Under the pieces are notes generated by a model that was not told the origin of the DNA, made no database searches, and saw only the letters and a program-made list of their open reading frames with translations. Shown here one piece after another: positions 39,501 to 50,627 of a stretch of 64,000 nt of DNA. Within the stretch, counting starts at the first letter, position 1, and the number at the start of each line of letters is the position of its first letter. The stretch spans positions 496,001-560,000 of the forward strand of contig JANTQA010000010.1 in the NCBI GenBank assembly GCA_027625915.1, written 5' to 3'. The stretch is from Anaeramoeba flamelloides (lineage: Eukaryota > Metamonada > Anaeramoebidae). A program made the translations under genes and the position numbers.

Positions 39501-42500
39501 AAAAGATAAAAATAAAAAACCAATAATAGTAAAAACCAAAAAACCAGAAATTGAAATTCCTGATTTAAAGCCAAATCAAGAATATTCAATCAAAATCAAA
39601 CCACATAATTCCAAAGGATTTGGTAAAGAATCCAAACTATTTCCTTTCTCAACTTCAACACATGTTCCTAAACCAATAAAAGAATTAGTTGAGAAGAAAA
39701 TCGGATCAAGATTTTCCAAATTAAAATGGAATAAACCTAAAGATAATGGCGAGCCAATTGATTATTACAAAGTTGAAATCTTACCAAATAATGCACAAAA
39801 CAAAAAACCAATTATTTTAAAAACCAAAAAACCAGAAATTGGAATTCCAAATTTAAAACCAAATCAAAAATATCTATTTAAAATCAAAGCACATAACGCA
39901 AATGGATTTGGTAATGATCCAAAAGAAAGAATATTCAACACTTTATCAGATATTCCCGATCCAATTCATGAAATTAAAATCATAGATTTAAATCCAAATT
40001 CAGTTAAAATTGAATTACAAAAACCCAAAGATAATGGCTCTGAAATTGATTATTATCAAATTGAATTAAAAAAGAAGAACAATGAAGATACTAAACCAAA
40101 AATTATAAAAAGCAAAAAGCCAGAAATTAAAATCAATGATTTAAACTCAAATGCAAAATATTCAATCCAAATACAAGCCCATAACGGGAATGGATTTAGT
40201 AAAGAATCTCAACCCAAAGAATTCAAAACCTTAACTAGTGTATCAGATCCAATCGATGAAAACTCAATTCAAATTCAAACTGATTCAAATAAAATAAAAT
40301 TAAATTGGAAAGCGCCAAATGACAATGGTGAGCCAATTGATTATTATGAAATTGAAATCATACCAAAAGATAAAAACAAAGAACCAATTATCTTTAAAAC
40401 CAAAAAACCAGGAATTGAAATTCCTGATTTAGAGCCAAATCAAGAATATTCAATTGAACTCAAATCACATAATTCCAATGGATTTGGTAAAAAATCACCC
40501 AAAAAAGAATTCAAAACTTTAACAGATATTCCTGAACCAATTAAAGAAATCAAAATCACTGATTTAAATCCAAATTCTGTTGGATTTAAATGGAACAAAC
40601 CCGAAGATAATGGCTCTGAAATTGATTATTACCGAATTGAATTCATAAAGAAGAAAGATGAAAAAAAAGTAAAGAAAAATGAAAAACCAAAAATTCTAAA
40701 AACCAAAAAACCTGAAATTGATATTCCTGAATTAACACCAAATGAAAAATATTCCATAAAAATCCAAGCACATAACGACAATGGACTCAGTAAAAAATCA
40801 AAACCCAAAGAATTCAAAACTTTGTCAGATTCTCCAAATTCAATTGATGAAAATTCCATCAAAATACAAACCGATTCAAACAAAGTAAAATTAAATTGGG
40901 AAAAACCAAATGACAATGGTGAGTCAATTGATTATTATCAAGTTGAATTAATTCCAAAAGATAAAAACAAAAACAAACCAATTATCTTCAAAACCAAAAA
41001 ACCAGAAATTGAAATTCCCGATTTAAAACCAAATCAAGAATATTCAATCAAAATCAAACCACATAATTCCAAAGGATTAAATAAAAATTCACCCAAGAAA
41101 TCTTTCAACACTTCAACAGATATTCCTGATCCAATTGAAGAAATTAAAATCACAGAATTAAGTACAGATTCTGTTAAATTTAAATGGAATAAACCGAATG
41201 ACAATGGATCTGGAATTGATCATTATCAAATAAAATTAAATAATCTTGAAACAAATGAAAATGAAAAAACTCTAAAAACCAAAAAACCTGAAATCAATAT
41301 TCCTGAATTAAAACCAAATCAAAACTATTCCATCGAAATCCAAGCTCATAATGAACAAGGCTTCAGTAAAAAATCCGAGCCCAAAGAATTTAAAACTTTG
41401 ACTGATTTACCCCATCCAATTAAAGAGGATTCTATCAAAATTATGGTTGAACAAACTAAAGCCAAATTAAAGTGGAATGAGCCAAATGATAATGGAGAAC
41501 CAATTGATTATTATCAAATTGAATTAATTGCTGAATCTAATGAAGACCAAGACGGGGATACAGACGAAGACGAAGATGAACATGAACAACAATCCAAATA
41601 TTTAAAAACCAAAAAACCTGAAATTGAAATAAATGATTTAAATCCAAATCAAGAATATCAATTTAAAATAAAAGCACATAATTCCAATGGGTTTAGTAGA
41701 GATTTCCAAGAAGAAAAGTCATTCAAAACTTTAACAGATATTCCAGATCAAATTGAAGATATAAAAATCATAAAAATAATTTCAAATGAAGTCAAATTAA
41801 AATGGAATAAACCAAATGATAATGGAGAACCAATTGAGTTTTATCAAATCGAAATCTATCCAAAGGGAGAAACTCAAATGATAATTAAAGAATCTGAAAA
41901 ACCAGAAATTGGAATAAAAAATTTAAAAGCAAATCAAGACTACTCAATACAAATAAAAGCACATAATGAAAAGGGGTTTAATAAACCTTCAAAAATAAAA
42001 CATTTTAAAACTTTAGCAGATATACCAGATCAAATAAAAAAAATACAAATTTTAAATATCTCTTCACATCAAGTAAATTGTAAATGGAAAAAACCAAACG
42101 ATAATGGAGAGCCAATTAATTATTATAAAATTGCTTTACTAAAATTAAATGACAATATTTCTGATCAAGAACCACTAATTTTAAAAACTGAAAAACCTGA
42201 AATTGAAATCAATGATTTAAAATCAAACCAAAATTATAAAATCGCGATTTTTGCACATAATAAAATAGGGTTTAGTAAAAAGCCAGGATTAAAAGGCATT
42301 AAAACATCGATTTACATTCCAGATCAAATTCTAAAACCAAAAATCAATAAAATAGGTGCCGATTATGTAAATTTAGAATGGAAAGAGCCCAAGAATAATG
42401 GATCTGAAATTGATTATTATCAAATCAAATTAAAAAATCTTGTTGAAAATGAAAATGCCAATGAAATCAAAAAAACCTTAAAATCAACAAAACCTAATAT

Positions 42501-45228
42501 TGAAATCAAAATAATTGACTTAAAGCCAAATAACAAATATTCAAGTAAAATCCAAGCTCATAACGAAAAAGGGTTTAGTAAAGAATCAGAACCAGCAGAA
42601 TTCAAAACTTTGACAGATGCTCCATATTCAATTGATGAAGATTCTATCAAAATATTGGAAATTAAACCAAACCAAGCCAAATTTGAATGGAAAGAACCAC
42701 AAAATAATGGAGAACCAATTGATTATTATCAAATTGAATTGATACCTACATCTGATGTTAACAAAAATCCAGAATATGATCAAAAAGAAGATCAAGATGA
42801 AGAAGATCAAGAAAAGGTAAAAGACAATGAAAATGATGAAGAAAAAGAAAAAGAAAAAGAACAAGAACAAGAAAATAAAAAACAAATTCTTTTAAAAACA
42901 GAAAACCCTGGAATTGAAATTTCTAATTTAAAACCAAACCAAGATTACTCGATAAAAATTAAAGCACATAATTCCAATGGATTTAGCCAAGATACAAAAC
43001 CATTCAACATTAAAACTTCAACAGGTGTTCCTGGCCAAATTACAGATATTGAAATTAATGAAATAAATCCAGATTCTGTTGAATTAAAATGGGAGGAGCC
43101 CAATGCTAATGGTTCTAAAATTAAACATTATCGTATCTGTTATAGAAAAATCTGGAGAAAAAAGAAATGGAAGAAAAAAAAATGGAAGAAAAAGATCCTA
43201 AAGAAAATTCGAAAAGAAAAGGGAGAAGAGGAAACAAATGAAGAAAAAGAGGAAGAGCAAGAACGAGAGCAAGAACAAGAAATCCAATGCAAAACCCCAT
43301 TTATTAAAATATCAAAGCTAGAGAAAGATCAAGAATATGAAATAGCAATCCAAGCACAGAATGAATTTGGCGATTCAATTAAATCAGAGTTAATAACCTT
43401 CAAAACACTCCAAGGGCCACCAGGGCAAATTCCAAAGATCGTTTGTTTCCAATCAACTACGGATTTATTAAAATTAAAATGGACCAAACCCAAATCAGAA
43501 AGCTCTCCAATTGATTTTTATAAAATTACTGTAATCTTAACAAGCGATGAAGAAAAAATAAAAGAGAATAGAAATAAAATTCAAGAAGATTCTGACGAAG
43601 ATGATGAAAAGGTCAAAATCAAAGAAGGGGAATATATTATTAAAAATGAAACCAATGTTATTGAATTGCAAGGTTTAGAACCAGGACAAAGATACCCAAT
43701 AAGAATTTCAGCCCATAATGATTTTGGATATGGTAGACCCAAATTAGCACATTTTACAACAAAGGTTGGGCTACCAGATCAAGTAAAAAATGTAAGAGCA
43801 TCTGAAACGAAAACAAGATTTGAATTAAAGATTGAATGGGATAAACCCAATGGCAATGGATCTGAAATCCTAAATTACACAATTTATATCTTTAATAAGG
43901 AACAAGAGCTAACCAAAACAACGATAAGTAATAAAACTGTTGAAATTCTACAACAGATCCAACCAAAAAAAACCTATAGCATACAAGTGGCTGCCAATAC
44001 TGAAGTTGAAACTGAAACTGGAACTGGAACTGGTGAGTTTTCTGAGCCAATATCATATAAATTCAAAGATTCTGCTGCGCCAAAGATTGAAGACACAAGC
44101 AAATTAATTGATGAACAAGTGAGTAGGATCGTTCACAAGCACAATTTACCCTTCACAGTTAAGCAAACGAGAAAAAACATTGGCTCTTCAAAGGAGGTTG
44201 AATACCAATTTGGTACCAAAAAAATTCGAATGAAATTATTAGAGGGTTATGCAGTGATTCGAGTCGGGGGTGGGTTTATGAAATTTGATGAATTTGTTAA
44301 AACACATGCAGGGCCACAAATAAGAATTATGAAAAAGGAAGGCAGGGGTTTTTCCTTTATAAGTGGCAAAGAAAGATCAACCGGTTGGATAGACTCGGAG
44401 ACTCCCCCAAAGCCTAAAATATCAAAGCCAAAAGTTGAAAAAAAATCCATCCCAAAGGAAAATTCAGAATTAATGAAAAGCTTTTCTTTACCAAAAATGG
44501 AAAGGGTAAAAAAGAGTAAGAAGGCTATTAAGAAAGAAAATAAGCCCTTGCAAAAAAATACTCAAAGAAATACATCCATTTCAAGAGAAAAGAAAAAACT
44601 TCAGACTCCAAAAAAAACTATCAAAAAGGAAACACAGAAAAATTCTTCATCCAATCGGCAAAGTAGAAGCAGAGGGCTAAATACACCAAATAGTAGAGGA
44701 AGAAGTACTCCCAGGGGAAAAGGAAGAGGTAGAAGTATTACAAGAAATGAAGGCACAACTAAAAGAGGTAGAGGTAGAAGCACACCCAGAGGGAAAGGAA
44801 GAAGTGTTACAAGAACCGAAGGAACGACAAAAGGAAAAGGTAGAGGTAGAAGTATTACAAGAAATGAAGGCACAACTAAAAGGGGTAGAGGTCGAAGCAC
44901 ACCTCGGGGAAGAGGTAGAAGTGTTACAAGAAATGAAGGAACAACCAAAAGAGGTAGAGGTAAAAGTGCTGGAAGAGGCAGAGGAAGAAGTATTACAAGA
45001 ATGGAAGGAACAACCAAAACTGGCAGTACAACAAAGGGAAGAGGTAAAGGTAGAAGTATTACAAGAAATGAAGGCACTACTAAAAGTGGTAGAGGTGGAA
45101 GTACACGAAGAGGTAGAGGTAGAAGTATTACAAGAATGGAAGGAACAACCAAAACTGGCAGTGCGACAAGAGGAAAAGGTAGAAATAGAAGTAAAAGTAC
45201 AAATGTCAAAGAAGAAGAAAAAAAATAA
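25770..45228 (+). CDS. Giant membrane-anchored FN3-repeat protein with C-terminal GAR (GAS2-related) domain
   Basis: Exon 1 (25770-25842) encodes a hydrophobic signal peptide; a 153-nt GT-AG intron follows; exon 2 begins at 25996 in matching phase. Order of parts: ectodomain to about 26750; Gln/Pro-rich stretch 26772-26890; transmembrane helix about 26988-27050 (IILIVVGAIILIAIIIWLLW) followed by RCCVKKKK; a charged region; about 49 fibronectin III domains 27290-44080 with W, DNGEPIDYY or DNGSEIDYY, LKPNQEYSIKI and AHN motifs; a GAR domain 44140-44345 (YQFGTKKIRMK, VIRVGGGFMKFDEF); a basic tail 44650-45200 of repeated RGRGRSITRNEGTTK-like units. In spectraplakins a GAR domain plus Gly-Ser-Arg tail binds microtubules, so I infer a membrane-to-microtubule linker with a cytosolic FN3 rod. 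The frame changes at a run of 30 A (27526-27555) that cuts one FN3 domain in two, probably a run-length problem. Read as one protein it is about 6,400 aa. No family name is known to me. Confidence 0.85.
26772..26890 (+). repeat. CAA/CCA microsatellite coding poly-Gln/Pro in the giant protein
   Basis: A nearly uninterrupted run of CAA and CCA/CCG codons, with a few AAA and CGA, encodes Gln with Pro, Lys and Arg just outside the membrane helix. It works as a flexible juxtamembrane linker and is likely length-polymorphic. Confidence 0.9.
27526..27555 (+). repeat. Run of 30 adenines inside the giant gene, at the change of reading frame
   Basis: It follows six GAA/GAG-type codons and precedes GAAATGGGG. 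Upstream, the frame entering from the transmembrane part shows the first half of an FN3 domain (PEKVKLKWD then YYIKIEKIPG). Downstream, only the frame displaced by one base shows the matching second half (GLTQLTEYLCTISI). A run of this length is prone to miscount in sequencing and to slippage in replication or transcription. Confidence 0.9.
30680..31330 (+). repeat. Internal duplication in the FN3 array, copy 1
   Basis: About 650 nt is nearly identical to 32666-33316. About 210 nt around 30856-31066 appear to match base for base, including the low-complexity Ser/Glu/Asp stretch SESESDSNSNTDSDSDKE. The offset between copies is 1,986 nt, a multiple of three, so it equals 662 codons. Confidence 0.85.
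32666..33316 (+). repeat. Internal duplication in the FN3 array, copy 2
   Basis: This is the second copy of the segment at 30680-31330. Differences are a handful of single-base changes, such as AAATC to AAATA and a Ser-to-Asp swap near 33081. The rest of the array is much more diverged, so this copy is recent or was homogenised by gene conversion. Confidence 0.85.
44650..45200 (+). repeat. Tandem repeats coding the Gly/Arg/Ser/Thr-rich C-terminal tail
   Basis: Units of roughly 45-60 nt recur about ten times with variation, encoding RGRGRSTPRGKGRS, RGRGRSITRNEGTTK and RSITRMEGTTKTGS. The strong charge and Gly-Ser-Arg makeup next to the GAR domain resemble the GSR tail of spectraplakins. Frames on the opposite strand and in the +1 frame are open here only because of the repeat. 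Confidence 0.9.
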
Positions 45229-46877
45229 TTCTTTCCAAAATAGATTTTTAATAAAAAATTGAAAATTTTTTTTATTTTTTATTTTTTATTTTCTATGAGC
45301 ATTCAGAGTTTATGTTTTTAATTATTTCTTAACCAAAACGAAATATTTTTTCAGATTTTTAAAAACAAATTTGTTTTTCAAATAAGAAACACTGTTTGTA
45401 AAATATGAAAAAGAAAAAGAAACGAAATCCTAAAAGAAAGCAAAATATTAAAATTGTATTTTTTAATAATAAAGGTTTTTTTTTCAATTTCTCGATAAAA
45501 TATAACTAAAATGATTGACAGATTACAAAATTTCAAAAATAATACCAATCTTTTAATTTTGGTAAACTGTGACACAAAAAAATCAAAATCAGATTTCTAT
45601 TAATAATTTTAAATTTACATTTATTTTTTGTTAAATATAAAACCATTTTCCAGTCAAAGGAGACCAGTTTTAAGGAGTTAATTATATGTGTTTAAATGGT
45701 CTGAATTGTTATAAGAAGAAAAAATATAATTCTTAAAATTTTAAAATTGAAATCATTTTTTGCACTTTTTTACTTTTTTTTTCAATTTTTTTTTAGTCTT
45801 TAATTCGTTTTGGAATTTTTTTTTTTATTGCAAGATACATTTTCACAGAGTAAAAAATCTGTTATTCTAATGTTATTGAAAGTTTTCGAATGATTATACA
45901 GAAATGATATTGATTTCTATTGGAATTTTATTTGGATCTTTAATTTAAGATCAAAATGAACATTATTGTTTCTCTCAATCGGAACTTTAGAATTTTAGTT
46001 TTTCTATTTTTAAGAAAATCTATTGATTTATTGGTTTTATTCCATATGGTTATCAACATATTCTTTGATATGTATTATTCTACGTGTTTATTTTTTATTC
46101 TTCAAAGCTCGATTATAAAAAATTATTGAAATTTTAAAAAAAATGTTTAGGGCAACTTTGACTGAAACAAAATTTATTATTATTGTTAAGATTTTTCAAG
46201 TAATCAAAGAACATTGATTAAAATAATAACTAGAGACACTCTTGATTGAATTTATGATTATTCCTCATAAGATGAAATGTTAAGAAAGAAATGCTAACCA
46301 ATTATATAATCGGTACTCTCTGTATTATTTGGAAAGAATTTAGATAAATATAAATGCTTCATTGTTTTACTATTTAAAATCTCAAATTGAAATTATCTAT
46401 TTTGATAATTTGATCCCAAAAATTTATATAATATTATTATTTCTTTCCAAATTCATCATTCTTCAAAAAATGTATATTTGTTTTGAAAACAAAAAGCAAT
46501 AATAACAAGACCAAACTGCATAATAATTATTAATGATTCGGAAAATTAACCTTAATTAAATTAATTTATTTATTTTAAGATATATTCACCTCTTGATTGT
46601 AATTAAACAATCTAAAATATAACCTCATATAATAATAATAATAATATTTAAAATTATTGATAAATTGGCACATTATAAAAATCTTTTCATCACATTTGCT
46701 ATATTCATTTGATTAATTTTCACAATAATTTTTTTTTATATAAAAAAAAAAAAAAAATTGGATCTAAGGGATTATCGAATAATAATTTTTTAAAGAGAAA
46801 ATGCGATAAGATTTTTATAATAGGTTAGTTGTGTGTTTACAAAAGAGTAATTAATCAGAGTTTATTAATTAAATTCA
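45229..46877. other. Convergent intergenic region between the giant gene and the coiled-coil gene
   Basis: A family F copy covers 45645-46195. The rest (45229-45640, 46200-46877) is A/T-rich, with an (ATA)n run near 46630 and a run of 17 A near 46742; I see no gene. Confidence 0.6.
45645..46195. mobile_element. Family F repeat, copy 3 (without insertion)
   Basis: Follows the giant gene. Contains CCATTTTCCAGTCAAAGGAG, AATTATATGTGTTTAAATGG, TTGATTTCTATTGGAATTTT, AAATGAACATTATTGTTTC, TTTTTCTATTTTTAAGAAAA and ATATGTATTATTCTA in family order. Confidence 0.65.
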
Positions 46878-47984
46878 TTAATTATTTTTTAATTCATATT
46901 CAATTATTTCAATAATTTCGGTTTGTTTTTTTTCATGTATATAAGGTTGCATAATCCACGAACTTAATGTTATTGTTAAAGAATCGGTATTAGATTGTTT
47001 TAATAATTGTTGGACAATTGTTTTTTTAAAAATGAATTCTTTTTCATACATTTCAAAGATTTTTTTCAGGCAAAAAGAAAAATGGGAAAGTGTGAAAGTT
47101 TTTGTTCCAACAATTATTTTTGAAACAATTTGGATTTGTTCTGAATAATTTTCAGAATTTGAAGAGGTTTTTGTTGGTGTAATTGCTGTTTCTGTTGTTT
47201 TTGTTTCAATTGCTTGATCGAATTTGGTGGATTGTTGTTTTTGTAGTTTTTGAGGAATTAACTCAAATTGGTGTCGTTTTTCTAGTTCTTGTTCTTGTTC
47301 TTTTTCTTCTTCTTCTTCTTCTTCTTCTTTTTCTTCTTCTTTTTCTTTTTCTTTTTGTTTTTCTTGTTCTTTTTGTTCTTCTTTTTGTTCTTCTTTTTGT
47401 TCTTCTTTTTGCTCTTGTTGTTCTTGCTGTTGTTTTTGTTTTCTTCTCTCTTTTTCTTGATCTTCTTTTTCTTCTTCTTTTCTTTTCCTTTCTTCTTCTA
47501 GTTGCCGATAGAGTAATTCTTTCTGTTGATTTAAAAGTCGCAAGTAATTTGTGTTCATGAATTCGAGGTGTAGTTGTTCAACTTTTGTACAAACTTTTTT
47601 CATTTTACGAAGATTGATTTCAAATAAATTCAATTGCTGAGAAAGAGCAAGAAAGTTTTTTTCGATCGTAGTGAAATTTTCAATTTCTAATTGATCACTT
47701 AATTGTTTAAACCGAAGGATTGAAGGAGTTGAATTACTATGGTTTTTGTCAATAACAGTAAGAGAGTTTTCACTTTTGAAATACTCACAAAATAGTTTGG
47801 AATTAACAAGCTTATTCCCAAGATTCGATCCATAATTTGTTATTTCATTCCACAATTTTATTATTGCTTTGAATGAATCAATTTGTAGCTGTAAAATACC
47901 ACGAACTTGTTGTATTTTTTTTTTAGAAAAATTTGTGTTCTTGTTGATGATCTCGTGCTCTTGTTGTTTTCTAAAACCAAACAT
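46878..47984 (-). CDS. Unknown coiled-coil protein (368 aa), intronless
   Basis: A single open frame runs from ATG at 47984 (MFGFRKQQEHEI) to TAA at 46878. I do not recognise the family. Residues 1-150 are predicted helical with regular hydrophobic spacing (LQLQIDSFKAIIKLWNEI; LSQQLNLFEINLRKMKKV). Residues about 160-235 are a nearly pure Glu/Lys/Gln/Arg stretch, likely a single long helix. A linker rich in Gln/Thr/Ser is followed by a conserved-looking C-terminal 90 residues (VSKIIVGTKTFTLSHFSFCL, SWIMQPYIHEKKQ). There is no signal peptide or membrane segment. It is transcribed away from VPS33 with 448 nt between start codons, so the two may share a promoter region. A cytoskeletal or vesicle-tether role is conceivable, but nothing in the sequence shows it. 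Confidence 0.8.
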   Translation of the reverse strand: MFGFRKQQEHEIINKNTNFSKKKIQQVRGILQLQIDSFKAIIKLWNEITNYGSNLGNKLVNSKLFCEYFKSENSLTVIDKNHSNSTPSILRFKQLSDQLEIENFTTIEKNFLALSQQLNLFEINLRKMKKVCTKVEQLHLEFMNTNYLRLLNQQKELLYRQLEEERKRKEEEKEDQEKERRKQKQQQEQQEQKEEQKEEQKEEQKEQEKQKEKEKEEEKEEEEEEEEKEQEQELEKRHQFELIPQKLQKQQSTKFDQAIETKTTETAITPTKTSSNSENYSEQIQIVSKIIVGTKTFTLSHFSFCLKKIFEMYEKEFIFKKTIVQQLLKQSNTDSLTITLSSWIMQPYIHEKKQTEIIEIIEYELKNN

Positions 47985-48432
47985 AATCTATTTTTTTAAA
48001 GTGAAAAAAATGAATTATTTTGACTTTAAGGTCAAGCTCCCAAGCCTAAGGGTGTGAGTTGTTATGTTATTTTACAATTGTTTCTCAATATTTGTTTTAA
48101 TTCTGAAGAAATTGGACAATAAATCGAAATTTCCAAGTTGATAACGCTCATACACCAAAAAATCAATTAAAATTTTCTAATAGATCTTTTTAAATAATAA
48201 ATTTACTTTTGGAAATTTTCCAATACAATTTCAATTTTGAAAGCATTTCAAACATGTAAAAGTAACTTTAAATAATTTTTAAAGCTACTTGGGGAAATTT
48301 TTTTGTGTTGATAGATATGAAATCTAAGTTATTAAATCCATTAATCATTTTTTTCTTTTCTTTACTTTTCTTTTTTCAATCTTTTTGGTATCTTAAGTTT
48401 TTGATCTTTCTTCAGCTTTATTGAATCTAAAA
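47985..48432. promoter_or_regulatory. Shared divergent intergenic region between the coiled-coil gene and VPS33
   Basis: 448 nt separates two start codons facing away from each other. The 80 nt before the VPS33 ATG is pyrimidine-rich (TTTTCTTTTC blocks), similar to the region just before the uS8 start. I can name no specific motif. Confidence 0.5.
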
Positions 48433-50627
48433 ATGTCTCTTCAAATTAATTTAGACAATTTGTCATCTGTACCAAACCTTAAACTCTTTCGCGATTTTCA
48501 AACAAAAGAATTACTAAATATCTTATCATCAATAAATGCACCCAAAGGACTTGTGCTCGATCCAGCACTAGCTAATCCACTCACCTTAATTGTTGACGTT
48601 CGAACATTAAAGGTAGGATTGATATTTGTTTTAAATAGTAAATAAAAAAAAAAATAACAAAAACAAAACAAGCACAAAAACAAAAATTAAAACCAGTCTC
48701 TAAAAACAAACCATTAAAAATAAATTCTTTCAAAGAATCTACTTTTTGGGAGCAAAAACGCGAAAAAAAAAAAATTTATCTCCTTTTTTTATTTTTTTTC
48801 ACCACCATTCATATTCAAAAAATTTTTTCTTCTCAAAATTCAAAAACAATAAAAATGAAAAAAATCTGAAAAAAAAACAAATAAAAATAAAAACAATTCC
48901 AATTACCAACCCCGAAATAGAAATATGCTGTTGATCAACTGTTTTTGTTATCTTCAAAACCGTTTGACACCTCCCTTACACATATTGTTTATTTAGTAAG
49001 ACCAACAATGTCCAATATGAAAAAGATAGCAAGGCATATCCACCATTCTGAAAAGATCAACTCGAGTGTGACCGAGACAAGAAGAAGTAACCGAGAAGAA
49101 CAAGGGAATGAGACTAATCAAAAACGCCAAATAACGAATTATGTTTTCTTGGTACCACGTATTACCACGCTGTGCAGGAAACTGTTGGAGTACTCTGGTG
49201 TGTTAGGCTCTGTTATTTTAGACGAATACCATTTGGATTTGATTCCTTATGACGAGGATGTCTTATCGTTGGCATACTCAAAAAGCTTTCGTGAATTCCT
49301 GAAGGGAGACACGTCTTCTTTGTTTTACATTTCGAGGGCGCTCCATAAATTGCAATCCTTTGTTGGCCAGGCGCCAAGACTACGGTATTATGGTACTCGC
49401 TCGAAGTCCATTGTCGAAATTTTGAGGAGACTGAGGAGGCAAGATCGACGGGAAGAAAGCAGCCAGCAGCAAAGCGAGAACAATTCAAGCAGCTCCGTAA
49501 TTAGGCCACAAATAGCCGAAATTCTCTTGATCGATCGGCACTATGATTTAATAAGCCCACTTGTGCACCAGCTCTCCTATGAGGGGATGCTCGACGAATT
49601 GTATGGGATCACCGACACCGTTTTGGAATTGGATCCAAAAATCTTAAACAAGCCCAGGACGGGCAAAAAGGAAAGGATCTCATTAAATTCCAACGACTTG
49701 CTCTTTGCGGAAATTCGCGATCTTAACCAATCACAGATCGGGCCATATTTGTCGAGAAAGGCAAGGGAAATCATGGGTGGTTATGACGAAAGAAAGAATT
49801 TAAAAACCATCAGGGAGTTCAGAAACTTTACGGGCAAGCTTGGGAAATTACAAAAGGAGCATTCGTCTTTGAGTATCCATCTCTCGATTGCAGAGGCCAT
49901 TAACAAATATGCAACGGAAGACCAATTATTCCACCGGCTAATAAATTCGCAATTGACGGTGCTTACAGAGTGCGAACCTTGCTATGATTTTCTCGAAGAA
50001 TTAATTTATCAAGAGGCACCAATCGAAACAGTTCTGCGTTTGTTATGCCTGCACTCCCTTGCACTAAACGGAATCAAATCAAAGAAATTCGATTTCTTTC
50101 GAAAGGAAATTATCCAAACCTATGGATTCCAACACGTCATCACCTTAAACAATTTAGAAAAGCTTGGCATGATCAAAAAATCAGAAGGACGATCTAAAAA
50201 ATCCTATACAAATTGGAAAAAGCAATTAAACTTGATCGATCACGAATTTACCAAAAATAATGGTATTCATTCCGTACATTCTGGCTATGCACCCATATCG
50301 ATAAAATTAATCCAAGCTTTATACGAAAACTCGAAAAAGGATTATAATGAATTTATTCAAACTTACTTCCAAGATTCTTATGGACTTTACACCCAAAGCT
50401 CCAAAAATTTAAATGAAGATCTGCAAGAATCTGAACAGCAAAATAGAAATGAAAAAGATATTGTTCTTGTTTTCTTTATTGGCGGAGTCACTTATTCAGA
50501 AATTTCCGCTTTAAGACTTTTAAACCAATCCGAAATTTTAAATGTTAGATTCATTGTTGGAACAACAGATATCACTAATGGGGATAAAATAATAAAAGCT
50601 TGTACAAAAAAAACTTCAGAGAAATAA
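48433..50627 (+). CDS. VPS33: VPS33, Sec1/Munc18-family subunit of HOPS/CORVET, two exons
   Basis: An SM protein that templates and clamps SNARE assembly at endosomes and lysosomes as part of the HOPS and CORVET tethers. Exon 1 is 48433-48612, the intron 48613-48920 (308 nt, GT-AG) and exon 2 48921-50627, giving 628 aa (human VPS33A 596, yeast Vps33 691). Exon 1 carries KGLVLDPALANPLTLIVDV; the join LK-KYAVDQLFLL follows the family. Exon 2 shows IVYLVRPTMSNMK, EILLIDRHYDLISPLVHQLS, YEGMLDELYGI and, at the C-terminus, LVFFIGGVTYSEISALRLL and IVGTTDITNGD, all diagnostic of VPS33 rather than Sec1, Vps45 or Sly1. An Arg/Ser/Gln-rich insertion lies near 49430-49500. Base composition is uneven: about 49000-50130 is clearly richer in G and C than the last 500 nt of the same exon. 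The start is the first ATG in frame with the family N-terminus. Confidence 0.94.

Noticed and set aside
44601-45262. Long minus-strand and +1-frame ORFs over the C-terminal tail repeats (202 and 171 codons)
   Set aside because: They are open only because the Gly/Arg/Ser codon repeats lack stops in other frames; the products are monotonous Leu/Pro/Val or Glu/Val/Lys repeats.
47183-47560. Leu/Phe-rich plus-strand ORFs opposite the coiled-coil gene
   Set aside because: Antisense of the Glu/Lys/Gln repeat, with no independent support.
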